Source: Misgurnus anguillicaudatus | Lineage: Eukaryota; Chordata; Actinopteri; Cypriniformes; Cobitidae | Assembly: GCF_027580225.2 (NCBI RefSeq) | Contig: NC_073339.2 | Coordinates: 44,410,501-44,474,500, forward strand | Direction: 5' to 3' | DNA length: 64,000 nucleotides | Shown here: positions 17,353 to 27,061 of the stretch, piece by piece | Layout of the letters: each line of letters opens with the position of its first letter | Position numbering within the stretch: position 1 is the first letter of the stretch | Translations under genes and position numbers: made by a program | Notes under the pieces: model-generated | The model's input: the letters and a program-made list of their open reading frames with translations, nothing else | The model's database searches: none | What the model was told of the DNA's origin: nothing

Positions 17353-17730
17353 AGGTGCAGTGTGTAATTTTTAGAAGGATCTCCTGACAGAAATGCTAAA
17401 TAATATACAAAACTATATTATCAGGGGTGTATAAAGACCTTTAATAATGAACCGTTATGTGTTTATTATCTCAGAACGAGACCTTTTTATCTACATACAC
17501 CGAGGGTCCCCTTACATGGAAGTCGCCATTTTGTGGCGCCATTTTTCTACAGAAGCCCTTAACGGATAATTTTTTTTACTAAGTTGTCTCCAATGATGAC
17601 ATGTTTGTCCGGTGGTGGCTACCATAGCTTCTCTATGTGTTTCAAAAGCGAAGGGTGAGCAGTGGACTAACATGTTGGTTGCAATTCGCAACCTCACCAC
17701 TAGATGCCGCTAAAATTTACACACTGCACC
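17353..17730. mobile_element. MITE, ends AAGGTGCAGTGTGTAATTTTT, between TTAA-like sites
   Basis: AAGGTGCAGTGTGTAATTTT mirrored by AAAATTTACACACTGCACC-TT; CTTTAA borders both sides, compatible with a TTAA-type duplication. Inserted immediately beside the end of the recognisable transposase frame, so it may mark where that frame was cut. Confidence 0.85.
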
Positions 17731-17859
17731 TTTAAATCATGTATTCAGTAAGGCAGAAGTGCTGGGATAAAGTACATGGTGCATGGTGCAGGAAAAACGC
17801 CCTCTGACTTACTCTGACTACAAGATTTACACAAGATTCCCTTAATAATATAGTGGCAA

Positions 17860-17945
17860 GAAAAAGTATGTGAACCCCTAGGAATGAACTTGTTTTCTAT
17901 AGTGATTTGCCATAAAATGTGAAGATGTACACTTTTCCTATTCAA
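17860..17945. repeat. Tc1/mariner-type terminal fragment
   Basis: AGTGGCAAGAAAAAGTATGT and GAACCCCTAGG resemble the end of a fish Tc1-like element; the remainder is absent. Confidence 0.5.
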
Positions 17946-17954
17946 GTTTTTCAG

Positions 17955-18101
17955 TCACTCAGTCTGGCGCACGACCTCAACGTCATCGTTCTTAGCCACC
18001 CCCTCTGTTCGCTGATTGGACCTGCAGATTCCAGACGTTGTGCTGAAGCGAAATGAAAATTAAGCGGAAGCACGTAGGAGGGTGGAGCCAGGCTAATGTA
18101 T
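17955..18101. mobile_element. short MITE, ends AGTCTGGC / GCCAGGCT
   Basis: About 147 bp with short inverted ends and GC-rich, CpG-containing interior; resembles known GCCAGGCT-ended fish MITEs. Target duplication not resolved. Confidence 0.5.
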
Positions 18102-18367
18102 TAGGGTTTATACCAGTGGTTTTCAAGTCACGCTTGAAAACATCCTTGTAACGGAGTGCTGGTCGGCCTACAGGACGTGTCCTGCTAGTTTACCATATAG
18201 TAGTATATCCTTGGGCATGACCTATCCATCGTAGCCTTCGTTGAGTTAGCAAAATGTGCATGCTGTGGGAATTTCTCTGTTCCAGGACAGATGTTGGGGA
18301 TCTTGTCTTCCCAGGTTATACCAAGGATTCATCGCAGGCAGCGGAGATGGAAACTTTCCAAGTCTGG

Positions 18368-18488
18368 CATACACACCAAAGTATCATAGTATAACTATCA
18401 CTGATACCATGGTACAACCAGAGTACCATTACAAATATTAGTTGACTTTAAAATGCATTGATTTATTTTTTATGTTGCTGTAATTACT
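18368..18488. repeat. locally duplicated unit, copy 1 (left piece)
   Basis: CACACCAAAGTATCATAG through GATACCATGGTACAACCAGA to GTTGCTGTAATTACT. It continues after the inserted element at 19405-19690, and the next copy begins there with the same CACACCAAAGTATCAT at about 19692. Confidence 0.8.
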
Positions 18489-19404
18489 TAGCCTGACGTT
18501 GTCATACTCAATTCTAGTCAGAATTTGAGTCTGATACCGCTCCATTGAGCTAAAATTATGAGGCGTGTCTCAACAGAAAAATGCCTCTGCACTCAATTGG
18601 ATAGACATACGACCAATCAGAGCAACGGAGTGTGTGATGTTGAAATGGCGTCTTTAGCAGCCTGACCGAACTGCTAGTAATTTCGCTACAATGATACTAA
18701 CATCATTGTAATTATACTAAGTCTGAGTTAGCGAAGGTACATCAACACCTACTATGTTTACAACATTTCATTTATAACACAACATTAAGTATTTACTAAG
18801 TCATACAGTAAGACTATCTCTTACCATTTGTACGTTAGGTGAACTTCATCCACGACGATAGCTACCCATTACGTTGGCTTGAAAAATATCGGAGCCTAGC
18901 ATGTCCCTCCACTTATTCAGCAGTCACGATTCCAGGCTTCCGAAAAGAAGCTGGCAACGACCGCTAATTATATCCATCTCGTCGTGCACGCCGAGTTGCA
19001 TCGCCGTGATACCCATTTCAGTTGCTTCTTTAACTTTGTCCTCCATAGGAAGGACGGCGAAAACATAAACAAATGCCTTGATCGCGTTTCTCTGTTCCGC
19101 TTTTTAAATCAATGCTCTGTCGATATCTTTTAGAACAGACTCAATTTCAGAATCCACACATCTGAATTCACCAGCGGCAGCCATTTCATTGTAAACAGAT
19201 TGAACACACGCGCTCTTTGGTGACGTGGTTGATATGTTAGTGTTGATCATCTGTCCATCATCGTATAAAGCCCGCCCTCACAATTTGATTCGTCGGCCGG
19301 TTTTGGTATTCGCATAGTAGCTCCTCAACGGTGAATCCCCAGACCGATCTTCCCGTTTTTCAAATCGTGGTGGGCGGGGCTAAGATTGGCTGGCACCCAG
19401 GCTA
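18489..19404 (-). mobile_element. TAGCCTG-ended element carrying a RecQ-like helicase relic
   Basis: Begins TAGCCTGACG and ends CACCCAGGCTA; GTAATTACT is duplicated exactly on both sides (18480-18488, 19405-19413). The 7-bp terminal repeat and a 9-bp duplication set it apart from the hAT and TTAA families here. The sister unit at about 20310 has the empty site, confirming the borders. The interior contains a minus-strand helicase relic and GC-rich flanks. Non-autonomous by deletion. Confidence 0.82.
18822..19184 (-). pseudogene. RecQ-like DNA helicase relic (N-terminal part)
   Basis: From ATG at 19184 downwards: MAAAGEFRCVDSEIESVLKD, then KAEQRNAIKAFVYVFAVLP, MEDKVKEATEMGITAMQLG, VHDEMDIISGRCQLLFG, and after a frame change VVDEVHLTYKW followed by GTAAGAG, a plausible intron donor. 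This resembles predicted RecQ-like helicases common as multicopy genes in fish genomes: QxxAI-type motif, the motif II box DEVH and the exon end. The Walker A region is absent between AVLP and MED (deletion), and stops occur at the TAA near 19107 and a TGA near 18929. Host role unknown; dead copy. Assignment rests on motif recall. Confidence 0.7.
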
Positions 19405-19783
19405 GTAATTACTATGACTTTATCATGACAGTTTTTTTGGTAACAGTTTTCATTTGAGTGCATTATTTTTACAAAATTGTACTATGATAATAATAGATTC
19501 TGCCAAAACACTACACTCACTACAGTCATTGTTACTACACTAAAGTGGTATACAGTAAGGTTGAATTATTTTTATGAAATTGGTGGCAATAGCCAGGTTA
19601 CCGCAGTAAATTTTTCATACTAAATTGCACTAACTATTGCATTTTGGCACATTTTGGACATGGTGCCATTGCAATAAATGGTATGTGGACACACCAAAGT
19701 ATCATGGTATAACTTACTGATACCGTGGTACAACCAGAGTATTTTTGAGTATCATTACAAAAATTAGTTCATGTTAACTTTAA
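19405..19783. repeat. locally duplicated unit, copy 1 right piece and copy 2 left piece
   Basis: AATTACTATGACTTTATCAT, ATTGTACTATGATAATAATA and CTGCCAAAACACTAC recur at 20310-20410; CACCAAAGTATCATGG at 19692 repeats 18369. Indicates unequal duplication of a roughly 350-400-bp unit before the two transposons inserted. Confidence 0.8.
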
Positions 19784-20278
19784 CCCGTTAATTGGCGCTG
19801 TCCCGTGAGCGGAAAACCTACATTTATTTCAATATTTTCTATGTAAATGTTAATCTATCACGACAAACTATATATTGTTGGAAAGGTCTAAGAATGTAGT
19901 TTTCATATTTCAAAACCTTTTAGCAGTAATAATAATGCAGTAACTGTAATTTATTCATTTGTGACACAAGTATGCAGCAAACCAGCACAAACCTCAGTTT
20001 TTTGACAATTTTATGTATTAAAAATTATACTATATTGCATTTTTATTTATTACAAATAAATGTAAACTGCTATAAAATATATATATATATATATTTTCAC
20101 CTCCAGACACTTCCCTAAAAAACGTTGAAGTGTCTTCTTTAAAACCAAAAATTACCAAAATTAAAACCAAAATTAGGCTTCTAGACCAAAAAAAAAAAGC
20201 CAGAGTTATATTAATTTAAAGGTTTATATCACCTTTTCACCAACCCCCCACTCAAAAAGGGCTGCGCCAGTTAAAGGG
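19784..20278. mobile_element. piggyBac-type MITE in a TTAA site
   Basis: CCCGTTAATTGGCGC at the left and GCGCCAGTTAAAGGG at the right, flanked by TTAA at 19780-19783 and 20279-20282. CCC/GGG ends with TTAA duplication are the piggyBac signature. The sister unit at 18450 (GACTTTAAAATGCATTG) shows the empty site. AT-rich interior with a (TA)n run at about 20078. Confidence 0.88.
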
Positions 20279-20640
20279 TTAAAATTCATTGATTTATTTT
20301 TTATCTTGCTCTAATTACTATGACTTTATCATGCAACAGTTTTCAGGTGAGTTCATTATTTTTACAAAATTGTACTATGATAATAATAGGTTCTGCCAAA
20401 ACACTACAATCACGGTTACTACATTTTTATAAAGGGGTGGCAAAAGGTTACCCCAGTAACTTTTTTTAGACTAAATTGCACTAACTATGGTATTTTGGCA
20501 CTTTTTGGTGCCATTGTAATAAATGGTATATGGACATATCATAGTATTACTGATACCATGGTATTTTTGTAAGAGCTGTTTGTCCATCTTCACCACTAAG
20601 GGGCACTTTTCTCATGCGCACATTTTTCTATCATTCCTCT
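20279..20640. repeat. locally duplicated unit, copy 2 right piece
   Basis: ATTCATTGATTTATTTTTTA, TTACTATGACTTTATCATG and ATAAATGGTATATGGACATA repeat copy 1. A further worn piece is at 22885-22990 (ATAAATGGTATGTGGACATG, then TTTTCCATCTTCACC). Confidence 0.75.
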
Positions 20641-22170
20641 CCAAACACACCGAGGGGAGAGAGAGAGAGAGACATGCATGCTCTCTTGATAAACTTTTAA
20701 TGAGTGACCCATTTACATAACGTCTTTCCGGTCGGCACATGCTCATCGTACTGTTGTGAACTGCATTTTTTTGGCCTTTCTGGATGGCTTTTCTAACAAC
20801 TATTCACATTACATGTTATATGTGACATTATGACACTTCTTATATTTATATACCATATATTTCAATAGTAAAAAATCCATAAAGAATCCCTTTATTTTAT
20901 CTTTTTTAGTACATATGTAGTTTTTTACATGGTTACATGATTTAAATTCACAATAGGCCTACTGTATCTAAACGCTATTGCTTAAATTATAAGTACTATA
21001 AGTGTATTGATTTTATGTGTAAAAAAATATATTTTACTGAACTGATTGAATGCAATGCATTTCTGTACTGTTTTTAACTATATCCAAGGTACACACACAC
21101 AAAAACTATGGTATCACCAGGGTAACACTTCCAAATATCCATGGTGGTACCATATGGTACTTTTGGTCTTCCGCTCCGTATTTATGTGTGATCTGTAATA
21201 TGTGTGTGTGTTGGAGAAAGTGCAAGGGCCATGCTGACAATTGCTGTCGGCAGCGTTTTCACGAGCTTTTTTTTGTTGCTGGCCACGTTTAAACTGCCTA
21301 ATGCACCCGCTGGCCTCTCCTCCTCTCCCTCCGCCTGAGGCTTTCCGGCCCCGCGGGTAAATAGTGGCTCTCTTAAGCTCCGACACACCTCCACTCATTC
21401 TGCAGTTTCCACAGGTACTGATAGGAATGTCAGGGGCTGGGTCTCAACCTGCTCGGGTTCCTCACTATGAACTGCAAGTCTGAAAGCCTCGCACGGTCAA
21501 ACAATGCACGCAAACTAGATTTAACACTGTAATATTTGACAAAAATCCGCTATAGAGTTTGATTTGGTGACCTTTGTGCAAACCACCTTTTATATCAAGG
21601 ACATGCATATCAATTTACATTGAAAGCTATGTTTACAAACTTAATGAGAATTTGTTTGATATGTAGTTATGTGGAGAAGGATTTTGGACCAATGACGTTT
21701 TACTGTGGGCGGTGCTACGCAGTGCAACCTGACAAAATGAAACAAGTGGCCAAAAAAAGTGTTGCATGCTGGAAGTTATTGGAGCAAATCCAGCATTATG
21801 CATGTGACATTTGCAATCTTGAAATATAATTTCTTATTTATTGCCAGTATATTAATCAATTTTTTTTTATATTTTCCCAAATCCCAGATGGGTCCAAACA
21901 TTAAAAAATATCAAGTCTAGTGTTATCTTTTTTAGATGAGGGAAAAATGCATGCATTATGGATGTGACAAAGATTTGGGAGAGTAAAATAAAATAAAATG
22001 CAAAAACCAGAAGCAATAATACAACAAATGAAAAACAGGACGGCTCTTAAAAGAAAAACATTTCTTTTATTTTAATTTTGTATGCACAATTATAAGGAAG
22101 GAACAATGGATGTGACATTTCTCTGTTATGGACGTGACAATTCTGAAATTTTGGAAAATAATACAAAATG
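20641..22170. other. intergenic stretch, partly unique
   Basis: 20655-20672 holds a short (GA)n run. 21280-21470 is a CpG- and GC-richer patch without recognised repeat. 21620-22160 has GGATGTGAC/GGACGTGAC words repeated four times and may be an old repeat. I see no gene; open frames are short and mutually overlapping on both strands. Confidence 0.6.
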
Positions 22171-22175
22171 CTTTA

Positions 22176-22851
22176 ACAGGGTTCCCATGGGTCATTGAAA
22201 TCCTTAAAAGTTTGTGAATCTGGGGGGGGGGATTAAGGCCCTATAAGTTTTTGAAAATATACATGCAAAGATACAGTTATAGATACATTTTATGCAAGAA
22301 GTTTTCTGGAAAAAATCCATATTATTCCTTCTGTAGTGTAGGATAATATCATAAAAATTCTAGACTTTTTAAGCACACGTGCTAAACTGTTCACTTTAAA
22401 AGCTTATATCTTCTGTATGCGAATGTTGATTCATACCAAAATGCTTTTTTGCATAGTTGTGTTTAACACATGAAAACATCTCGGGTTACGTATGTAACTG
22501 TTGTTCCCTAAGAAGGGAACAAGACTCTGCTCTCCATTGCCATACTTCCTGCGTCCCTGTAATGCCGTCTTTGTCAATATTTCAGATAGCGATATAATTC
22601 CTGACTCCTGCGTCAACCTGTCTTTGTTGTTAAGCCTCACTATTGGTTGAATTTGATTTACACGCAGTGACGCAGTGCAAGTTCCCTCGAAAGGGAACTG
22701 TATGTATCTTAAAAGGTACCACGATGAGGTAACCTTGCTCTCACTTGAAATGTGTCCCCACATTTAGTCTATGAATTTGAGGGTATTGGACCTGAAAAGT
22801 CCTTGAACGGTCCTTGAATTTGAAGTTAACTAAGGTGTGGGAACCCTGTTT
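22176..22851. mobile_element. inverted-repeat element, ends ACAGGGTTCC / GGAACCCTGT
   Basis: TTTAACAGGGTTCCCATGG at the left is mirrored by GTGTGGGAACCCTGTTTAA at the right; subterminal CCTTAAAAGTTTG and GTCCTTGAACGGTCCTTGAA are typical of this multicopy fish repeat. A different repeat lies inside at about 22478-22710. Confidence 0.8.
22478..22710. repeat. nested repeat with GGGTTACGTATGTAAC start
   Basis: TCGGGTTACGTATGTAAC, GTTCCCTAAGAAGGGAAC, then near its far end GTTCCCTCGAAAGGGAAC: words of a common fish dispersed repeat, here AT-mutated and inserted in the ACAGGGTTCC element. Confidence 0.65.
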
Positions 22852-22884
22852 AAGAACTTTAACAAAGACTGAAGTTTGTATTAG

Positions 22885-22990
22885 TCACTTTTTGGACATG
22901 GTACCATGGTAATAAATGGTATGTGGACATGGCATAAGTATCACTGATACCGTGGTACAACCAGTGTATTTTCCATCTTCACCCCTGAGT
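22885..22990. repeat. worn copy of the local duplicated unit
   Basis: GGACATGGTACCATGGTAAT, ATAAATGGTATGTGGACATG and the following TTTTCCATCTTCACC-CC match 19650-19740 and 20510-20640. Confidence 0.6.
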
Positions 22991-23329
22991 GGCAATTTTT
23001 CCATGCACCCGCTTCTTAATTTTGAAATTTGCACTTGCAAAATAATAATAATAAAAAAGACGCTTTAAAAACTTTAACAAAGACTTTGCATTGGTATTTA
23101 TTTAAACCACTTAAACCACATATTGGCATCTGAAAAACCAGTATGATTAAACATTTAGGGTAAATACTTTTCATAATAAGAATAAGGTTGATATTGTGAT
23201 GTCCGGTTTATGGTTAGATGTAAGTGTTGCTACACAATTACAGCATCTAATTGTATCAAGCCTTGTTTTTTCTTCCAAAAAAAAAAGATCATCTAAAGTT
23301 TATAAAAGAATTACTTTTTGGAGCTGGAT

Positions 23330-23900
23330 TTCAAAATCCTTTTTTTTTTCTTTCTCGATTTTAGCGTGAGGCGTTTACCCTCCGTATGGATTGGGAGTAA
23401 GTGCCGCCCAGGGCTAGCATGGCACAGCGCCACACCTCCCTTGTACGTTGTCAACGGCCTGTCAGAATCTCCGAAAAACTTCCACCTGTGTTTTTCAACA
23501 CGGATCTCGCAAGAACCTTTCGTTGAGACTCATTCAGCGCCGCGTTCAATGGAAAACCACCGGTTGAAACATACCGAAAACATACTGTGTCTGACGAATA
23601 TCAGAACGCAGGTTCAAATGTTAACATTATATGTGTGCCAATGGTTATTTTGCCTGTTGCAACTAAAGCCCGACACTTCCGTGCGTTCCCGGGCCTTCGG
23701 GGAACACAGTGGTAAATTGAAGAGCATATCCTCTGCCTTTCAAGTGGGCACGAAACACTCCACAGTGACTTGGCTTTCACTTGTTTTTTTGGCACGGAAG
23801 GCTGTGCTTTTTCAAGATCATTGAAATAAAACCACAAACTGGCTGTATGCCGGCGTTTTAGCTTGAGCAGGAGATCAACAAAGTTCAGACTTGTGCTCCA
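23330..23900. other. unique, CpG-containing stretch; candidate conserved non-coding element
   Basis: Base composition is closer to even than in its surroundings, and no inverted repeats or SINE words were seen. A 168-codon open frame at 23318-23824 on the plus strand contains no domain I recognise, begins in a poly-T/Phe run and has no splice or Kozak support; I treat it as chance. Function unknown. Confidence 0.3.
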
Positions 23901-24647
23901 AGGGTTGCAAACAAAGATTTGAACACCTAAACTTCTATTTTTGACTATATGTGATGTTCGGTTATTTTGGATACAATATTATTGTGAATTAGTTTTGTGC
24001 ATCAAAGTCCATGTTTGCAGTTGCCTCGTAATACCGACAGACATCTTTGTACACTGCCAGTTATTTATATATATATATACAATAACGGCAGCCATATGTT
24101 AAACGTGACTGTCGCTATTTTCAAAGCCACTGAACAAATAAAAATGTATTGCTTTACGATTTTCCACACAACTGATGATGCCGACATCCAAGGCACTGCA
24201 GCTGTTCGATGTAATTAATCCCCCAAACGTAAAGGTTTTCTCATGATAAAGATTCATCTTCAGGTTTGGTTTACACTCGCTTGTAATGACAGAAGAGTCT
24301 TTGAATGCTCGACAGAGGATCGCAGAGGTCACTTCCCCGTGCCAAACCTTTAACAGCTTTGACCCCTGGGTCGTCCTGTCACTTTGGGAGGAATTCGTAG
24401 GTTAAGTGTGAAGTATGATCAAAGCAGAAAACTTTCGGCTAGAATAGCATACTACCATACTAATTTCTACAGTAGTACATAGTATGCAAGTGTTTCATAT
24501 GATGGCTATATATTTGTATGCAACAGAGCAAGTGTATCCTATAATAAATATGCTTGACTTTCTGTCCTTGTATGTCAATTTGCATATTATCCATCTTAAA
24601 TAGTACTTGAAATGTACAAAACATAGTGGGCTATGTAATCTTACACC

Positions 24648-25851
24648 TGGCGCAATGCAGCGCAATGCGCGATGCAAGTGTATTTTGCTAGTTTCCACCC
24701 TGCGCAATTATCCTTTTCACGTTTAGCGCCACGTTGTTTAAATAGCAAATGCATTTGCACCCCCTTTTGCGCCCATGGGCGTTCTGGTCTGAAAACGAGG
24801 TGTGTTCAGGTGCATTGTTGGCGCGTTGCTATTTTGAGGCAGCTAAAATAGACTACGCCATTGACCAACTAAAACCTGGTCTAAAGTCTAAAGTCAATGG
24901 CGCAATATGTTTTTTTGTTATCTAAAGAGCGCATTAGTAATATGTGCCTATAAACGGGACAACAACGTGGGTTTGCTCATCACATACATGAATGCGCAGC
25001 AGCACAAAAACGCTTTTTAATATGAAAGATTAAAGGATTGAATGTAAAAGATTATTATTGAGTCTCTTGGACATAAATGAGGACTAATTATGAGACGTTA
25101 GAAGGCACAAAGAGCTGCTTCACCTGCAGCCTGGTAAGTAAATAAATGCTTTGCTTTAAACAAATGCATCTGTTTTTAAATGTTTTTTTTTAATGCTACC
25201 TCATTTATTGTATATGATGACTCTGTACCTGCGGATATGGTGAGATGAGAAACATTTTTAAGTAATGCGTAAAAAAAGTGCTGAAATTTGCAAAGAGACA
25301 TTTGTAAATCTTTATCTCTTGCTTATTACAAATAAAGTATTTTTAGGGTACAAACCTTTTCTTACATACTTGTAAATTATTTTTTGATGATATTGGATAG
25401 CCATACATTTAAAGCAATTAAAAGCTTGCTTTTTTACTTCTATGACTAAAAGAAAACAGGTTTTAAAGGTTTTAATAAAAAAACAATTTCAATACAAGTG
25501 AAAAACAACACAATTATTTAACATTAATCTTAAACGGGGATCTTCTTCCTCTGCTTAGTTTTTCAGTTTACAAAGTCCGTCATCTAAATAGGGATTAGAC
25601 ATAACGCCAGCACAACTGGCTTTTAAAGGGGATGAGAGCTGAGACTCTCATTGGTTTATTGCACGTTACGCCCAAAAAACTCCCATTACTCATTAAAAAA
25701 AATAAGACCAACCCTTTTCGACCGTGTGCTCGGCGCACAAACCATTTTTCCCGTCGCTAAAATAGCAAAAGTGGATTCGGACACACCCATTTAGACGTTG
25801 CGCTGTGCGCTTTAGACAATGCACTTAGATCGTTAAAATAGGGCCCAGTAT
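24648..25851. mobile_element. GC-rich-ended element with GGGCCCTATTTTA-type terminus
   Basis: Right end CGTTAAAATAGGGCCCA and repeated GCTAAAATAGCAAAAG, TTGCGCC and AAAGTCTAAAGTC words on both flanks match a common cyprinid MITE. The left end, near ACACCTGGCGCAATGCAGCG, is worn. The interior at 25000-25560 is AT-rich and may be another insertion. No coding sequence. Confidence 0.7.
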
Positions 25852-26578
25852 GTTGAAATGAGTGTCCTGGAAGCACACAGATCTACTTTAAAGTACAGAT
25901 CCAAAGCCCAATATTACCCACAATTCATTGCGAGAAGGAGGAGTTATGCCACACCAAATGAATACCTCACTAGTAAAGCAAAATAATCAAGTTTTACTAA
26001 ATAGTAAACATCACGTAAGAAATAATGAACAGAGGCATATTTTTATGTACATGTAGGCAACAATGGTCACTTCTGTTACGTGCTAGTCGTATATTTTCCA
26101 TCACAATCAGTACATACTTTTAGGGTAAACATTTGGGTCACAGTGTGTGTTTGTGTAAATAGAAGTAAGGTAAAACTAATCATGGAAATGTTAAATATAT
26201 ATTACATCTTAGATTTTTTTTGACGTTTAGGGGCAGCAAGTATTACTTGGGTTGTGTTGAAGAACCCTCGCCAAATGACATTTAAAAAAAATTACCAACA
26301 GAACGAAAGAAAAGTCGTAAAATGACTCCAAACTTTGGGAATATACAAATGCTGTGATTAAGTCAACTGATATAAACCAAAGAAAACATTAGTGTGAAAC
26401 AAAAAAATGGGTGAACTGGAGAAGGATGTAATGTTTGGCGTGTTTGTCTGGTGGGATACACTCGTGTAACGACACAGAGAGACTGTTAAAGGAGACGCGT
26501 GTTTGCGCTCCCTCAGGAGTGAGGAAAGGCCTCTGTGGTGTTGAGTTAGATGTGGAGTCAGCTTGCCTGCCTGCCAGC

Positions 26579-26616
<38 letters not shown>

Positions 26617-27061
26617 CACACACTCACTCACTCACTCTCTCCCCTTTGCTTCCTGGTACACCCCCACTTGACAAGGTTAATCTGTCCTGATGATGAGCAG
26701 CTGCGCTTGGCTCCACTTTTTCGTAGATTCCTTCCGATAACCGTAACATGAACCCTGTGCACGAGAGAGAAGCGCGGAGGGCCGCCGCTCTCCTCACGTA
26801 CCTCCTTAAATCCAGTTCTGTCTTGGACTTGACTCACAAGGTTCACACACCTTCAACCCATGAGCTTGCATTAATGATTTCTGGATAAACAATTTTAAGG
26901 CTGGCAAATCTTGAGTGTATGTTTACTTCAGAAAATGATTTTTTAACATTTGATTTGCCCTATTTTTCTCCATCCTTTTTTCCTCCAAACTTTATTTTAC
27001 AGTTATGATTGAATAACTAACTTGCTATATTGAAGTGCAAATAATTTTAGCATTGTTGGAT
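25852..27061. other. intergenic stretch with a CT microsatellite
   Basis: No gene seen. 26440-26870 is less AT-rich and contains the microsatellite at 26581. Several overlapping open frames across it are generated by the CT run (Ser-Leu and Arg-Glu repeats). Confidence 0.6.
26581..26613. repeat. (CT)n microsatellite, then CACA/CTCA-rich
   Basis: About 16 CT units followed by ACACACACTCACTCACTCAC. Source of the spurious Arg-Glu and Ser-Leu open frames on the two strands. Confidence 0.95.

Noticed and set aside
23318..23824. 168-codon plus-strand open frame as a possible gene
   Set aside because: No domain, poly-T/Phe start, no introns or promoter signs, and a second open frame overlaps on the other strand; kept only as a unique stretch of unknown role.
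26358..26751. Open frames with Arg-Glu or Ser-Leu runs
   Set aside because: They are translations of the CT microsatellite on both strands.
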